40,036 nucleotides of DNA from Bacteriovoracaceae bacterium UBA4097 (GCA_002381765.1 DFXX01000048.1:37494-77529); one strand, 5' to 3'. Shown: positions 1 to 8,191, numbered from the stretch's first letter. The notes: generated by a model from the letters alone, not told the origin. Translations and numbers: made by a program.

Positions 1-419
1 ACAAAAGGAGCGAAGGTTCTGGCAATAGGAGCAAAACGAGCGGCAACGATAGTGAAAGCACCCCATTTCTCATAAAAAGCCTGAGTTTGAAGTAAATATT
101 CTTTCTTAAAAAACCGGTTTTCTTTCTCGAAAACTTTAGGTCCAAGATACTTCCCTACCTGATAATTTACCGTATCACCAAGGATACCTGCGATGGTGAG
201 AGTTCCTAAAAGGAGATATACGTCTAATCCATCCTGAAGAGCAGCCAGGGCCCCTAAAGCAAACAATAAAGAGTCACCTGGTAAAAAAGGAGTAACCACC
301 AGACCTGTTTCACAAAAGATTACCAAGAACATCAGAACATAAATCCACGGGCCAAAGATGCTAATCCAACTCATAAGGTGCTGATCTAGATGTAAAATGA
401 TATCTATAAACTGGGTCAT
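1..419 (-). CDS. DedA family (SNARE-associated) inner-membrane protein, 3' end missing
   Basis: The reading frame runs from an ATG at 419 off the left edge, so only about the first 139 residues are present. The translation shows FCETGLVVTPFLPGDSLLF near the N-terminus, then DTVNYQVGKYLG and ARFAPIARTFAPF. These are hallmark segments of the DedA/VTT family, whose members are polytopic inner-membrane proteins linked to lipid scrambling (including undecaprenyl-phosphate recycling), proton-motive-force maintenance and envelope integrity. The acidic E and the PGD and R-x3-P-x2-R positions typical of the family are visible. It follows the YgjV-like gene by 7 bases on the same strand, so the two probably share a transcript. 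The family assignment is firm. The substrate cannot be told, and the end of the gene is outside the window. Confidence 0.9.
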   Translation of the reverse strand, partial: MTQFIDIILHLDQHLMSWISIFGPWIYVLMFLVIFCETGLVVTPFLPGDSLLFALGALAALQDGLDVYLLLGTLTIAGILGDTVNYQVGKYLGPKVFEKENRFFKKEYLLQTQAFYEKWGAFTIVAARFAPIARTFAPF

Positions 420-426
420 GAAGTAC

Positions 427-657
427 CTACTTCTTAATTTGAGAAAGATGCCAAATATTAACTAGTAGAATAAAACCATTGGTAATAATAATAGGCCATG
501 CCATTCCCAGCATGAAGCCATACACTACAAAACACAAACATCCAGTTGAATTAACTAAACGCAGGCGCTTTAAGTCTTTCATCAAAAATGATGTCATAAG
601 TAATAAAGAAGCCAAATATCCCATCAAATCTGTAAGACTAAAATTTTCCATAGTCAT
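427..657 (-). CDS. Small YgjV-like inner-membrane protein
   Basis: A 76-residue protein (or 74 from the ATG at 651) made of about three hydrophobic segments: GYLASLLLMTSFLM near residues 13-26, a CLCFVVYGFMLGMAWPIII stretch, and a final hydrophobic segment ending in LVNIWHLSQIKK. This pattern (membrane segment, MKDLKRLRLVN turn, Cys-rich helix, GMAWPI, N-terminal-out helix) resembles the YgjV family of small inner-membrane proteins of unknown function. It is followed 7 bases later by the DedA gene. An overlapping plus-strand frame in the same stretch looks like a shadow. Function is unknown; the family resemblance is by eye. Confidence 0.7.
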   Translation of the reverse strand: MTMENFSLTDLMGYLASLLLMTSFLMKDLKRLRLVNSTGCLCFVVYGFMLGMAWPIIITNGFILLVNIWHLSQIKK

Positions 658-805
658 TTATTTTAATCAGACAATTTGGAATTGGCAAAACTTCTTCTGA
701 ACGATTTCCACGTGACATATTTCCTCATAAAGTCCCAGGACATTCCTTTCTCTATTAGGCGTCAAGCTTGGCCTGGTACTTGAAGCACCTAAGTTGGAGG
801 TCCAT

Positions 806-1792
806 ATGGGTCAAAAGAAAACACGTGAACAAGAGATGGCAGAAACGGTCAGAGATTATCATGATCATAATCTGACTGACATGATCACCCTTAACCGCAC
901 ACTTCTGGCAGCAATTGAAGCAGTCGAAGAATCTGACATTTGCTATGCTCTCATTGGGGGTGTAGCTGTTAAGGAACTAGGTCGTCCCCGAGTCACCCAT
1001 GATATCGACCTCTTCGTAAAACCTGATGATGCTGAACATATCCTTGCAGTCCTGCAGGCCAAAGGATTTCACATCGAAAGAAGAGATCCTTTCTGGCTAT
1101 ACAAGGCCTGGAGAGAAGAGGTTCTAGTAGACATCATATTTAAATCAAGTGGTGATATCTATTTTGATGAAGAAGTCCGCTCACATGTTAGACGAATCCC
1201 TTATCAGGGACGATTCATTAATGCCATTAGTCCAGAAGATTTTATCATTATTAAATCTGCGGCCCATCAAGAAGATAATCCCCATCATTGGCATGACGCC
1301 TTAGCAGTCATCACCCAGGGAAATCTCAATTGGGATTACCTTCTCAAAAGAGCAAAGCATGCCCCCAGAAGAGTTTTATCACTTCTCATCTATGCTCAAT
1401 CAAATGATATCGCTGTTCCAACTGAGGTTATTCAAAAATTATATCGCCTTATATTTGAGCCTCCTATTTATGTTTCTCCTCAGGTGATCCACCCGTACCA
1501 GGAAACAAGAACTAATAAAGAAGAAGAAAGTACGCTGCATGAAAAGGATTCCTACATCTACACCAAGGGAAGAATCATGGAAGCCTTAACAACAGATGAG
1601 AGGATTGCGGAGCATGATATTAAGATCATTGTAACAGATACTTCTATCGTTGCCAAAGGTGAGGTCTTCACAGAAGAGCAAAGAGAAGCCGTTGATGAAG
1701 TGGTAAGTAAGATTGCTCCCTCTCTAGATGTAAAAAATCAAGTCAATGTTAGAGTGTTAACTCCACCCCAAGGAAGCGAGGCCATAGGATGA
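806..1792 (+). CDS. Pol-beta-type nucleotidyltransferase fused to a C-terminal BON domain
   Basis: An open frame begins at a TTG at 794, but GGAGG at 796-800 is an ideal ribosome-binding site for the ATG at 806, which I take as the start (328 residues). Residues about 45-115 hold a nucleotidyltransferase fold: GGVAV at 51-55, the metal-binding pair in THDIDLF (D66, D68) and a third acidic residue in VLVDIIF (D109). Similar domains occur in AbiEii-like and other stand-alone nucleotidyltransferases. Residues about 255-325 look like a BON domain, which in other proteins binds phospholipid or envelope partners. No signal peptide is visible. The last four bases overlap the next gene (ATGA), implying translational coupling to a phosphoesterase. 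The catalytic residues look intact; the substrate (nucleic acid, protein or small molecule) is unknown. Confidence 0.8.
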   Translation: MGQKKTREQEMAETVRDYHDHNLTDMITLNRTLLAAIEAVEESDICYALIGGVAVKELGRPRVTHDIDLFVKPDDAEHILAVLQAKGFHIERRDPFWLYKAWREEVLVDIIFKSSGDIYFDEEVRSHVRRIPYQGRFINAISPEDFIIIKSAAHQEDNPHHWHDALAVITQGNLNWDYLLKRAKHAPRRVLSLLIYAQSNDIAVPTEVIQKLYRLIFEPPIYVSPQVIHPYQETRTNKEEESTLHEKDSYIYTKGRIMEALTTDERIAEHDIKIIVTDTSIVAKGEVFTEEQREAVDEVVSKIAPSLDVKNQVNVRVLTPPQGSEAIG

Positions 1793-2550
1793 TTCGAATA
1801 GCAGCCGTAGGTGATTTACACTACGATCGAAGATCTCATAATCGTATTTCAGAGCATTTTGGTGGTCTAGATACTAAGGCCGACATTCTCTTATTAGCTG
1901 GGGATCTTACTCAAACGGGTCATCCTGAAGAAATGCAGGTACTCGCCGATGATCTTCAGAAGTGCCCAATTCCCATCGTAGCAGTGTTAGGCAATCATGA
2001 TTATCATGTTGATCAGGTAGAAACTGTAACAAGAATGCTAGAAGCGGTAGGAGTCATTGTCTTGGAACAAAGCTCAACAGTGCTTGATGTTGCTGGCCAA
2101 AAAGTAGGTATCGCTGGTGCTAAAGGATTTGGCGGTGGATTTGTCGGAGCCTGCGGAAGTGATTTTGGTGAGCCAGAGATGAAGGTGTTCATGCGACACT
2201 CCAAAGCCCAGGCCAGAAAGTTGGAGAACTGTTTAAAAGAAATGAAAGCCGATTATAAGATAGCACTTCTTCACTACTCACCTACTGCCCAAACCCTTTC
2301 AGGTGAGAAGAAGGAGATTTTTCCATTTTTAGGTTGCTACTTCCTGGCAGAGGCGGTGGATTACGGACAGGCAGATATTGTCTTTCATGGCCACGCCCAT
2401 GCTGGGGTTGAAAAAGGAGAAACTCCTGGCGGAACTCCCGTAAGAAATGTTGCACAGCCGGTAATCCGTCATGCTTTCAATATCTACATGCTAGAAAGTA
2501 AGTCGAAGCAAAGTGAAAATAAAAAAGAATTTCTGCAGCTAGAGTCATAA
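1789..2550 (+). CDS. Calcineurin-like metallophosphoesterase
   Basis: A 253-residue protein with all five metal-binding blocks of the calcineurin-like superfamily: GDLH (D9, H11), AGDLTQ (D39), GNHDYH (N69, H70), LLHYSP (H162) and the terminal GHAHAG (H202, H204). These residues coordinate the dinuclear metal centre that hydrolyses phosphate mono- or diesters. There is no signal peptide, so it is probably cytoplasmic. The start codon overlaps the stop of the upstream nucleotidyltransferase gene, so the two are probably made together and may act on the same phosphoryl or nucleotidyl linkage. The substrate cannot be read from the sequence. The superfamily call is strong. Confidence 0.92.
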   Translation: MIRIAAVGDLHYDRRSHNRISEHFGGLDTKADILLLAGDLTQTGHPEEMQVLADDLQKCPIPIVAVLGNHDYHVDQVETVTRMLEAVGVIVLEQSSTVLDVAGQKVGIAGAKGFGGGFVGACGSDFGEPEMKVFMRHSKAQARKLENCLKEMKADYKIALLHYSPTAQTLSGEKKEIFPFLGCYFLAEAVDYGQADIVFHGHAHAGVEKGETPGGTPVRNVAQPVIRHAFNIYMLESKSKQSENKKEFLQLES

Positions 2551-2600
2551 TCTAAAAGATTACTTTAATTTCATTATAGTTTTAAGGAAGATTTTTCAGT

Positions 2601-2644
2601 TCTAATAGTTTATCGTAGTAGCAATTTAAGAATGAACTATTAGA
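2601..2644 (+). promoter_or_regulatory. Perfect 10-bp inverted repeat ahead of the DUF885 gene
   Basis: TCTAATAGTT at 2601-2610 is exactly complementary to AACTATTAGA at 2635-2644, with 24 bases between. The right arm runs into the ribosome-binding site (AGAGGA, 2642-2647) of the gene starting at 2654. It could be a regulator-binding site, or an mRNA hairpin that hides the ribosome site. No regulator gene is adjacent. Confidence 0.4.
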
Positions 2645-2653
2645 GGATCAACT

Positions 2654-4456
2654 ATGAAACTATTATGCTTCTCCTTAGTGCTGATACTCTCCTCATGCAC
2701 TAGCCTTAAAAACCGAGAATACTCTAAAGAAGAAATTGCTCAAAACTCTCGAAAAATAAATCAATTTTTTGAAAGAACTTTCATGGAAACCGTAAACAGA
2801 TATCCTGAATTTCAAACTTATCTAGGAATTAAAAAAGATTATGATCAGTTCAACGATATCTCTGACGAAATGGAAAAAAAAGAACTAGAGAGATCTAAGA
2901 AAATCCTTAAAGAACTCCGCAAGTTTAACTTCCATGCATTGAACTACGATGCTCAAATCAGTTACCGCATATTAGAGGAAGACCTTCTTCAGGATATTGA
3001 AAATTACAAATTTCGACATCATGATTATCCTATTAATCAGATGTTCGGACGTCATTCTGAGCTTCCAAGCTTCATGATTAACATGCATGAGGTTAAGACG
3101 AAAAAAGATGCTGAGGATTATATTTCAAGATTAAACCTCTTTAAGCCCCAGTTTGATGTCTTAATCACGAATCTAGAGACGAGAAAGAATAAGAAAATCC
3201 TAGCACCTCAATTTGTTTATCCTAAGGCTATTAGTGATTCGAAAAATATCATTACTGGTTTTCCTTTTGATAAAAAATCCAAAGACTCTCCTCTCTATTC
3301 AGATTTTAAAAAGAAGTTAACCACTCTGAAATTAAAAAAGTCCGAAAACGAGAAGTTGCTGAAAGACTTAACTTCTGCTCTCTTTACATCGGTAAGGCCC
3401 GCCTATCAAAATTTAATACTGAAGCTGAAAGAACTTGAGACCCATGCCCCAATGGAAGGTAGTGCAGAAGCACTTCCCGATGGGAAAGATTTTTACGGCA
3501 GTCGTCTGAGAAAGATTACAACCACCGACCTTTCGGCCAATGAAATTCATAAAATTGGACTTAATGAAACAAAGAGAATTCATGAAGAGATGAAGGCCAT
3601 TGTTAATTCAGTCGGCTTCAAAGGCACTTTATTTGAATTCTTCAACTATTTGAGAACTGAACCCAAGTTTCGTTACCCAGATACCCTAGAAGGAAAAGCT
3701 AAATATTTATCCGACTCCAATGCAACCATCGCCAAAATGAAGACCCGGCTTCACGAAATGTTCGGAATCCTTCCTAAGGCCGATTTAATTGTTAAGGCGG
3801 TTGAACCTTATCGGGAAGCTTCTGCTGGGATGGCCTTTTATCAAGGACCCAGCGAGGATGGTAGCCGTCCAGGAATTTATTACGTAAATCTTCATGATAT
3901 GGATGCTGTCACAAAGTATGAGCAAGAAGCACTCGCCTATCACGAAGCTTTACCTGGCCACCATATGCAGATCTCTATTTCCAAAGAGCTTGAAGATATA
4001 CCAAAATTCAGAAAGCATGGCGGCTTCACCGCCTATAGTGAAGGTTGGGGACTTTACGCCGAATATCTTCCGAAGGAATTCGGTTTTTATCAGGATCCCT
4101 ACTCAGACTTTGGAAGACTTGCCATGGAGCTTTGGAGGGCGGCCCGACTCGTAGTGGATACTGGTCTTCATGAGAAAGGTTGGAGCATGGAAGAAGCCGT
4201 AAAATGGCTTGATACCAATACTCCAAGCCCTCACAATGAAAATGTTAGAGCGATCCAAAGATACATAGTCATGCCAGGTCAGGCGACTGCTTATAAGATA
4301 GGTATGCTTAAAATTCTTGAACTAAGAAAGTATGCTCAGAAGAAACTGGGAGATAAATTTGATATCAGAGAATTCCATGACCAAGTCTTAAAAGATGGAG
4401 CATTGCCTTTAAATATCTTGGAAGAAAAGATTCAGAGTTGGGTGAAATCTATTTAG
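2654..4456 (+). CDS. DUF885 family lipoprotein, putative zinc peptidase
   Basis: A 600-residue protein with a lipoprotein signal (hydrophobic LLCFSLVLILSSC, lipidated Cys at residue 15), so it is predicted to be membrane-anchored on the periplasmic side. The C-terminal half carries YHEALPGHHMQ (H430, E431, H436, H437) followed by TAYSEGWGLYAEYL, the signature of DUF885 proteins, which are thought to be metal-dependent peptidases. The length is normal for the family. AGAGGA lies 7 bases before the ATG. The gene stands alone and meets the minus-strand S4-like gene with a 4-base overlap of ends. In a predator this could be one of several envelope or prey-degrading hydrolases, but that is inference. 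Confidence 0.88.
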   Translation: MKLLCFSLVLILSSCTSLKNREYSKEEIAQNSRKINQFFERTFMETVNRYPEFQTYLGIKKDYDQFNDISDEMEKKELERSKKILKELRKFNFHALNYDAQISYRILEEDLLQDIENYKFRHHDYPINQMFGRHSELPSFMINMHEVKTKKDAEDYISRLNLFKPQFDVLITNLETRKNKKILAPQFVYPKAISDSKNIITGFPFDKKSKDSPLYSDFKKKLTTLKLKKSENEKLLKDLTSALFTSVRPAYQNLILKLKELETHAPMEGSAEALPDGKDFYGSRLRKITTTDLSANEIHKIGLNETKRIHEEMKAIVNSVGFKGTLFEFFNYLRTEPKFRYPDTLEGKAKYLSDSNATIAKMKTRLHEMFGILPKADLIVKAVEPYREASAGMAFYQGPSEDGSRPGIYYVNLHDMDAVTKYEQEALAYHEALPGHHMQISISKELEDIPKFRKHGGFTAYSEGWGLYAEYLPKEFGFYQDPYSDFGRLAMELWRAARLVVDTGLHEKGWSMEEAVKWLDTNTPSPHNENVRAIQRYIVMPGQATAYKIGMLKILELRKYAQKKLGDKFDIREFHDQVLKDGALPLNILEEKIQSWVKSI

Positions 4457-4707
4457 AAACCTAAAATGTCCACATAAGTGATACCCTTTGCCAGGGACGA
4501 AGAAGACTTTGCTCTCTGGCCTTTAATAAGAATTCTGCTTTCAGCAAAAAGCTTCTTTAATCCGGCCCGAGATATAGCTCTTAAAGCATCATTTTCTTCT
4601 TGTTCTCTTAGAGCGGCCAGAAGGACATTATCCATACGCTCTTCAGGGTGATCTAAATTAAGAGTGATTCTATACGAATTAGCCGGTTGTGCAGGTGTGT
4701 TTTCCAT
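4453..4707 (-). CDS. Stand-alone S4-like RNA-binding domain protein
   Basis: An 84-residue protein whose second half reads SRAGLKKLFAESRILIKGQ followed by an SSSLAKG turn. This is the S4 fold pattern seen at the N-terminus of RluA-type pseudouridine synthases and in ribosomal S4: a basic helix-turn-helix, V/ILVNGK-like strand and a kink with small residues. No catalytic domain follows, so it is an isolated domain, perhaps acting on ribosomal RNA or a stalled ribosome as other small S4 proteins do. Its 3' end overlaps the convergent DUF885 gene by 4 bases. The fold call is by eye and only moderately sure. Confidence 0.6.
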   Translation of the reverse strand: MENTPAQPANSYRITLNLDHPEERMDNVLLAALREQEENDALRAISRAGLKKLFAESRILIKGQRAKSSSSLAKGITYVDILGF

Positions 4708-4770
4708 GGGCTCTCAGTAACACATAATGATGAGCATTGTCTTTATCTTAAATTCTAGTATCCTCAAAAA

Positions 4771-5616
4771 ATGACTAAACTCTTCACAGAATCACAAAAA
4801 ATCACTCTCTTGGGTGATGAATTTATTAGCCAAAATGGCCTTGATGCCTTTCACATCAAGGCTCGAGATCTTCTGGAAAGCGCTCAACTTCACAAGTCTT
4901 TCAACTATCAGGAGCTTGTGGAAAAATCCCTCGATCCAACTTTTGAAATTCCTCAGACTTATAAATATGGAGAATTTAGTGACTTCCCTCTCACTCTCGC
5001 CAGAGGGAAGTACTGCTTTATTGATGTGTATTTTTGGAGAAGAAGGCCCACAGCTGTCCATAATCATCACTTTCGAGGAGCCTTCCAATGCTTGAAGGGA
5101 TTCAATGTTGACCTTGAGTACACTTTCAATGACGCCAGAAGTTTAGGGAAGTTCCACTCCCTTGGGGATCTAGAGCTCATTGGAACGAGAAACTTAAGAC
5201 CAGGGGAAGCCGTCAGTATCAACTTCCTGGATAAATTTATCCATCAAAATCATCATCAAGATGATCTTACCGTTAATTTGTGCTTGAGAACCCCTGAAGA
5301 GAATCAGAGTAATATTTCCAACTATCTTCTATCAGGTCTGAGGTTTGAAAAAGAACCAGGTCTTCTTATGAAGGTAGAAAGACTGATTAAACTTTGTGCT
5401 TTGGAGGATTTTCATCATAAGAATTTAGAATTCTCATTTGATGAAGCCATTAATTTTCTCATTCAAACTTATGAAACAGGTACAAAAAATAGTCGCATCC
5501 TAAGATTGCAGGATTTCTTCAAGAACAAACTTGCTTCTGAATTAAACTTCGATATTTATCAATTTCTAGATGAGCATGATAGAAAGCTTGATGAGATGGA
5601 AAGTCTTTACGAATAA
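4771..5616 (+). CDS. Cupin-like protein of unknown function
   Basis: A 281-residue soluble protein without signal peptide. Residues about 95-180 contain VHNHHFRGAFQCLKG and later IHQNHHQDDLTVNLCLRT, a spacing of histidines like the two metal-binding cupin motifs of thiol-dioxygenase-like proteins. The rest is largely helical and unrecognised. It could be an iron-dependent dioxygenase-type enzyme, but I cannot name a substrate. It lies alone between an opposing S4-like gene and an opposing secreted-protein gene whose terminator follows its stop codon. Confidence 0.6.
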   Translation: MTKLFTESQKITLLGDEFISQNGLDAFHIKARDLLESAQLHKSFNYQELVEKSLDPTFEIPQTYKYGEFSDFPLTLARGKYCFIDVYFWRRRPTAVHNHHFRGAFQCLKGFNVDLEYTFNDARSLGKFHSLGDLELIGTRNLRPGEAVSINFLDKFIHQNHHQDDLTVNLCLRTPEENQSNISNYLLSGLRFEKEPGLLMKVERLIKLCALEDFHHKNLEFSFDEAINFLIQTYETGTKNSRILRLQDFFKNKLASELNFDIYQFLDEHDRKLDEMESLYE

Positions 5617-5621
5617 AAAAA

Positions 5622-5643
5622 ATGGCCCCGTTACCGGGGCCAT
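5622..5643 (-). terminator. Rho-independent terminator
   Basis: A perfect 9-bp GC-rich stem (ATGGCCCCG, 5622-5630, with CGGGGCCAT, 5635-5643) and a 4-base loop. Eight A residues at 5615-5622 become a U-tract when transcribed on the minus strand. It therefore ends the small secreted-protein gene at 5670-5975 and may also slow transcription from the plus-strand cupin-like gene. Confidence 0.85.
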
Positions 5644-5669
5644 CATAATTCAGAAATTTTTCGAATTAA

Positions 5670-5975
5670 TTAACGAGCGATGAAAGCGCAAGAACGACCG
5701 ATATAACGAGCAGTGATATCAGAATCAACAGTTAGAGTCTCACCAGCAAGAACTACAGTATCGATACGAGTCTTAGATTCAAGATCACGCTCTTTACCAG
5801 CACGTCTTTCAAGAGAAAAACGAACATACTTCATATCAAGGTCTCTTCCAGTATTGTTAGTGAAAGTACAGCTGTAAGTACCGTTAAGAGAAAGCTTACC
5901 GAAGTGTGGTCTTAAGAAAACAGCGTGAGCAGAAAGAGAAGCAAGAACAGTGAATAGAGCGATAAATTTTGTCAT
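5670..5975 (-). CDS. Small secreted protein with two cysteines
   Basis: A 101-residue protein starting at the ATG at 5975. GGAGG lies just upstream, making this start better than the in-frame TTG at 5987. The first 18 or so residues (MTKFIALFTVLASLSAHA) form a clear signal peptide with an AHA cleavage site. The mature part is beta-rich with two cysteines (SLNGTYSCTF and RSCAFIAR) that could form one disulfide. I do not recognise a family. A strong terminator follows, and the codons look regular, suggesting a well-expressed single gene. Confidence 0.75.
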   Translation of the reverse strand: MTKFIALFTVLASLSAHAVFLRPHFGKLSLNGTYSCTFTNNTGRDLDMKYVRFSLERRAGKERDLESKTRIDTVVLAGETLTVDSDITARYIGRSCAFIAR

Positions 5976-6072
5976 AATGACCTCCAAGTTTGTTTAAAAA
6001 AGCTTGGCCATTTCTAATACTCCTTCATCCGATCCGTCATCAAAAAAAATTTCACAAAAGAAATCCGTTAAC

Positions 6073-6086
6073 AAATGTGTACATTT
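6073..6086. promoter_or_regulatory. Short palindrome between divergent genes
   Basis: AAATGT-GT-ACATTT lies in the 232-base gap between the divergently transcribed secreted-protein and parvulin genes. It could be a regulator-binding site, but such AT-rich palindromes also arise by chance. Confidence 0.2.
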
Positions 6087-6207
6087 TTCACTCACAAGTA
6101 TAAAAACAACTGTTATTACAAGAGGATATAACGGGTACGGTAAGTATGTATTTTTTACCAACATCTTACCTGCAAGCCCCTACCATTAGGTAACCATAAG
6201 GATTTCT

Positions 6208-6477
6208 ATGATATTAAAGGCCAAACACATACTGGTTAAGCATGAATATGAAGCAAAAGATATTCAGAGAAAACTTCAAAATGGGGAAGCTTTTGAAAAA
6301 CTGGCAAAAGACTTCTCACTTTGTAGTTCTGCTCCCAAGGGTGGAGACCTAGGAGAATTTAAGAAAGGAATGATGGTTCCTGCTTTTGAGAAAGCATTAC
6401 TGAAACTCAAGGCCAAGGAAATTTCAGGCATTGTAAAAACTCAATTCGGCTACCATCTGATCTTGCGGCTGGATTAG
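6208..6477 (+). CDS. ppiC: Single-domain parvulin-type peptidyl-prolyl isomerase
   Basis: An 89-residue protein that is a whole parvulin domain and little else. AKHILVKHEYEAKDIQRKLQNG at the start, CSSAPKGGDLGEFKKGMMVPAFEKA in the middle and KTQFGYHLILRLD at the end are the diagnostic segments of the PpiC family. It catalyses cis-trans isomerisation of X-Pro bonds. No signal peptide is present, so it is cytoplasmic, like E. coli PpiC, which has almost the same length. The gene stands alone. Confidence 0.93.
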   Translation: MILKAKHILVKHEYEAKDIQRKLQNGEAFEKLAKDFSLCSSAPKGGDLGEFKKGMMVPAFEKALLKLKAKEISGIVKTQFGYHLILRLD

Positions 6478-6484
6478 AAAAAAA

Positions 6485-6565
6485 ATGAATAAAATCAACG
6501 GGGCATTTTACGCATTAACCTTCTTAAATACTCAACTTCTTTTCCTGCTCATGGCCATGCCTTAA
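6485..6565 (+). CDS. Possible 26-residue hydrophobic peptide
   Basis: A short open frame from an ATG at 6485, eight bases after the parvulin stop, would make a peptide with a hydrophobic core (FYALTFLNTQLLFLLMAMP). It has the look of a tiny membrane protein. There is no clear ribosome-binding site, so it would depend on coupling to the parvulin gene. The remaining sequence to 6818 has no other gene that I can support. Confidence 0.2.
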   Translation: MNKINGAFYALTFLNTQLLFLLMAMP

Positions 6566-6572
6566 GATTAAG

Positions 6573-6610
6573 AAATTTCACGAGTAAGTGAGTTCTTCAC
6601 TTATAAATTT
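6573..6610. repeat. Imperfect inverted repeat in the 6478-6818 gap
   Basis: TAAGTGA (6585-6591) pairs with TCACTTA (6597-6603) around a 5-base loop, and AAATTT at 6573-6578 pairs with AAATTT at 6605-6610 outside it. No U-tract follows, so it is not a clear terminator. This 341-base gap is otherwise AT-rich and featureless to me. Confidence 0.3.
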
Positions 6611-6818
6611 CAAAACACTCAGAAAATTAAACAGCAGAATTCGTCCCATATTGACACAATCTAAAGATCTTATTCTTGTTCCGGAAAACTAATGTCCCTT
6701 TTTGGGTCTTGAAGAAAATTCGAACTACAGTAATTATGCTTAAAAACAAGAATCTTAAGTTTACCTAAAGTTTCTTTCAGGACGAGAGAGACTGAAAGCC
6801 AAAACCAAGGAAGGTATA

Positions 6819-7544
6819 ATGCTAAATAAGCTATTTGTTCTGTTACTTTTAACTTCACTCACTGTTGCTTGCGGAAAGTCAGGAGGAGGAAGCTCTAGTT
6901 CTGCCCCACAGACATCTGCTGCAGAAGATGGAATAAGCAATGAAGAAGTCGTAAATCAACCAATTGAGTCCTCTGATGAAGATACCCTTACCGGGGACTC
7001 CCATCAACCAGTTGATGATACTCCCACGACACCCGTTCCTACCAAGGCCATAACTTTTGATACAAACATTACCACTTACAAGTTCACACGTGCTGGTGAA
7101 AGAAAGATCGATACAGCAGCCGAGCTTATCAAGGCAGTTGTTTCTTCAGAAGAATTCAAAAAGAAAGTTCTTAATCATAAAGTGAATGGAAAAAAAACAT
7201 TTGTAGATAATCAAGGCCTCACCAATGCTCAAATCTATAAGAAGATTTTGGACGCATCGGAGAAACTAAATCCTGGAAAAAACAACACCATGGATCTAGA
7301 GGTTCAGCTCTACACTGATAATGATTCAAATACCGTGGGCTATACTTATCCAAGTCGAAACAGGGTTTGGATGAATAGTAAGTACTTCAATAAGAACACA
7401 CCTGCTCTTGTCACTACAAATATGATGCATGAATGGCTTCATAAGCTCGGTTTCAAGCATGATGTGGAAAACACACCCAAAAGAAAATACTCAGTACCCT
7501 ATGCTGTCGGTTATATGGTGAGAGATCTGGCGAAGAAGCTTTAA
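6819..7544 (+). CDS. Lipoprotein with a metzincin-type zinc-protease motif
   Basis: A 241-residue protein with a lipoprotein signal ending in TVAC (Cys at about residue 18), then a flexible Gly/Ser and acidic Thr/Pro-rich linker to about residue 80. The C-terminal region has HEWLHKLGFKH at residues 204-214, which fits HExxHxxGxxH, the zinc-binding signature of metzincins, with E205 as the catalytic base. A methionine (VGYMVRD) lies about 25 residues later, where a Met-turn could be. I infer a small surface or periplasmic protease; the rest of the fold is not recognisable. A hairpin shared with the opposing gene follows. Confidence 0.75.
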   Translation: MLNKLFVLLLLTSLTVACGKSGGGSSSSAPQTSAAEDGISNEEVVNQPIESSDEDTLTGDSHQPVDDTPTTPVPTKAITFDTNITTYKFTRAGERKIDTAAELIKAVVSSEEFKKKVLNHKVNGKKTFVDNQGLTNAQIYKKILDASEKLNPGKNNTMDLEVQLYTDNDSNTVGYTYPSRNRVWMNSKYFNKNTPALVTTNMMHEWLHKLGFKHDVENTPKRKYSVPYAVGYMVRDLAKKL

Positions 7545-7552
7545 AGGAGCTA

Positions 7553-7576
7553 TAAGGGGTCTGGATGGACCCCTTA
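7553..7576. terminator. Hairpin between convergent genes
   Basis: A perfect 9-bp stem (TAAGGGGTC, 7553-7561, with GACCCCTTA, 7568-7576) and a 6-base loop. It sits just after the metzincin-like gene and includes the stop codon of the opposing gene. A short T-rich stretch follows on the plus strand. It probably serves both genes. Confidence 0.65.
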
Positions 7577-8191
7577 GTATTTCTGCTTTAAAGGATATGG
7601 CATATTTGTTTTAGGATTTTTGGCACTAGAGATGGGAGCATTCGGAAGCTTTAATCCATTCCCAGTAAGCCAGATATTCACTTGAGAAGCTGCTGGTAAA
7701 TAATAAAAATCGATTACTTTATGTGAGATAAGATCCACTACCTTGGAAGGATCGAATTCTTGATCACCCTCTTCATAATATTGATCCGTCGTGACTAAAA
7801 ATTTAAGTGGTCGCTCCATTTGTCCAGCCCAACCAATGGCATAATTCTTATCTATAAACTCCACTTTAAGCTCACTTTTGCATTCTTTAGTCGGTCGAAA
7901 CATTCCGCGAACTTCATGGTAGCGCTCAACAGGTGAACTTATCTTATAGAGCTCTTCTCCATTGATTCTGGAGATGTGAATACTAAGGGGATAATTCTTT
8001 GTACTCACTTCGTATTCAGCAGAGTCACTCCATACAATTCTTTCATAGCGGCAACTTTGAATCAGAGTTGCAATGACCGTCATACGATCAAGAGGTGCTG
8101 TGAACTCCAACTCAAATGGTCTGGCAGTGGTGGACGCTCCGTAAAGAGTAGAAGAAGCTAAACAACAAAAAATGATTAAATAATATTTCAT
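7574..8191 (-). CDS. Secreted protein of unknown function
   Basis: A 205-residue protein with an N-terminal signal peptide (MKYYLIIFCCLASSTLYGA). The mature part has mixed alpha/beta character, two cysteines (LIQSCRYER and PTKECKSEL) and a polar C-terminus (NPKTNMPYPLKQKY). No family is recognised. It lies 45 bases downstream of the small basic-protein gene on the same strand and ends in a hairpin shared with the opposing protease gene. It probably works in the periplasm or outside the cell. Confidence 0.7.
   Translation of the reverse strand: MKYYLIIFCCLASSTLYGASTTARPFELEFTAPLDRMTVIATLIQSCRYERIVWSDSAEYEVSTKNYPLSIHISRINGEELYKISSPVERYHEVRGMFRPTKECKSELKVEFIDKNYAIGWAGQMERPLKFLVTTDQYYEEGDQEFDPSKVVDLISHKVIDFYYLPAASQVNIWLTGNGLKLPNAPISSAKNPKTNMPYPLKQKY

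Noticed and set aside
479..700. A plus-strand frame over the YgjV-like gene
   Set aside because: It is antisense to a convincing membrane-protein gene and lacks motifs of its own.
6004..6189. A 61-residue open frame between the secreted-protein and parvulin genes
   Set aside because: No ribosome site, no recognisable composition, and it covers the likely promoter region of two divergent genes.
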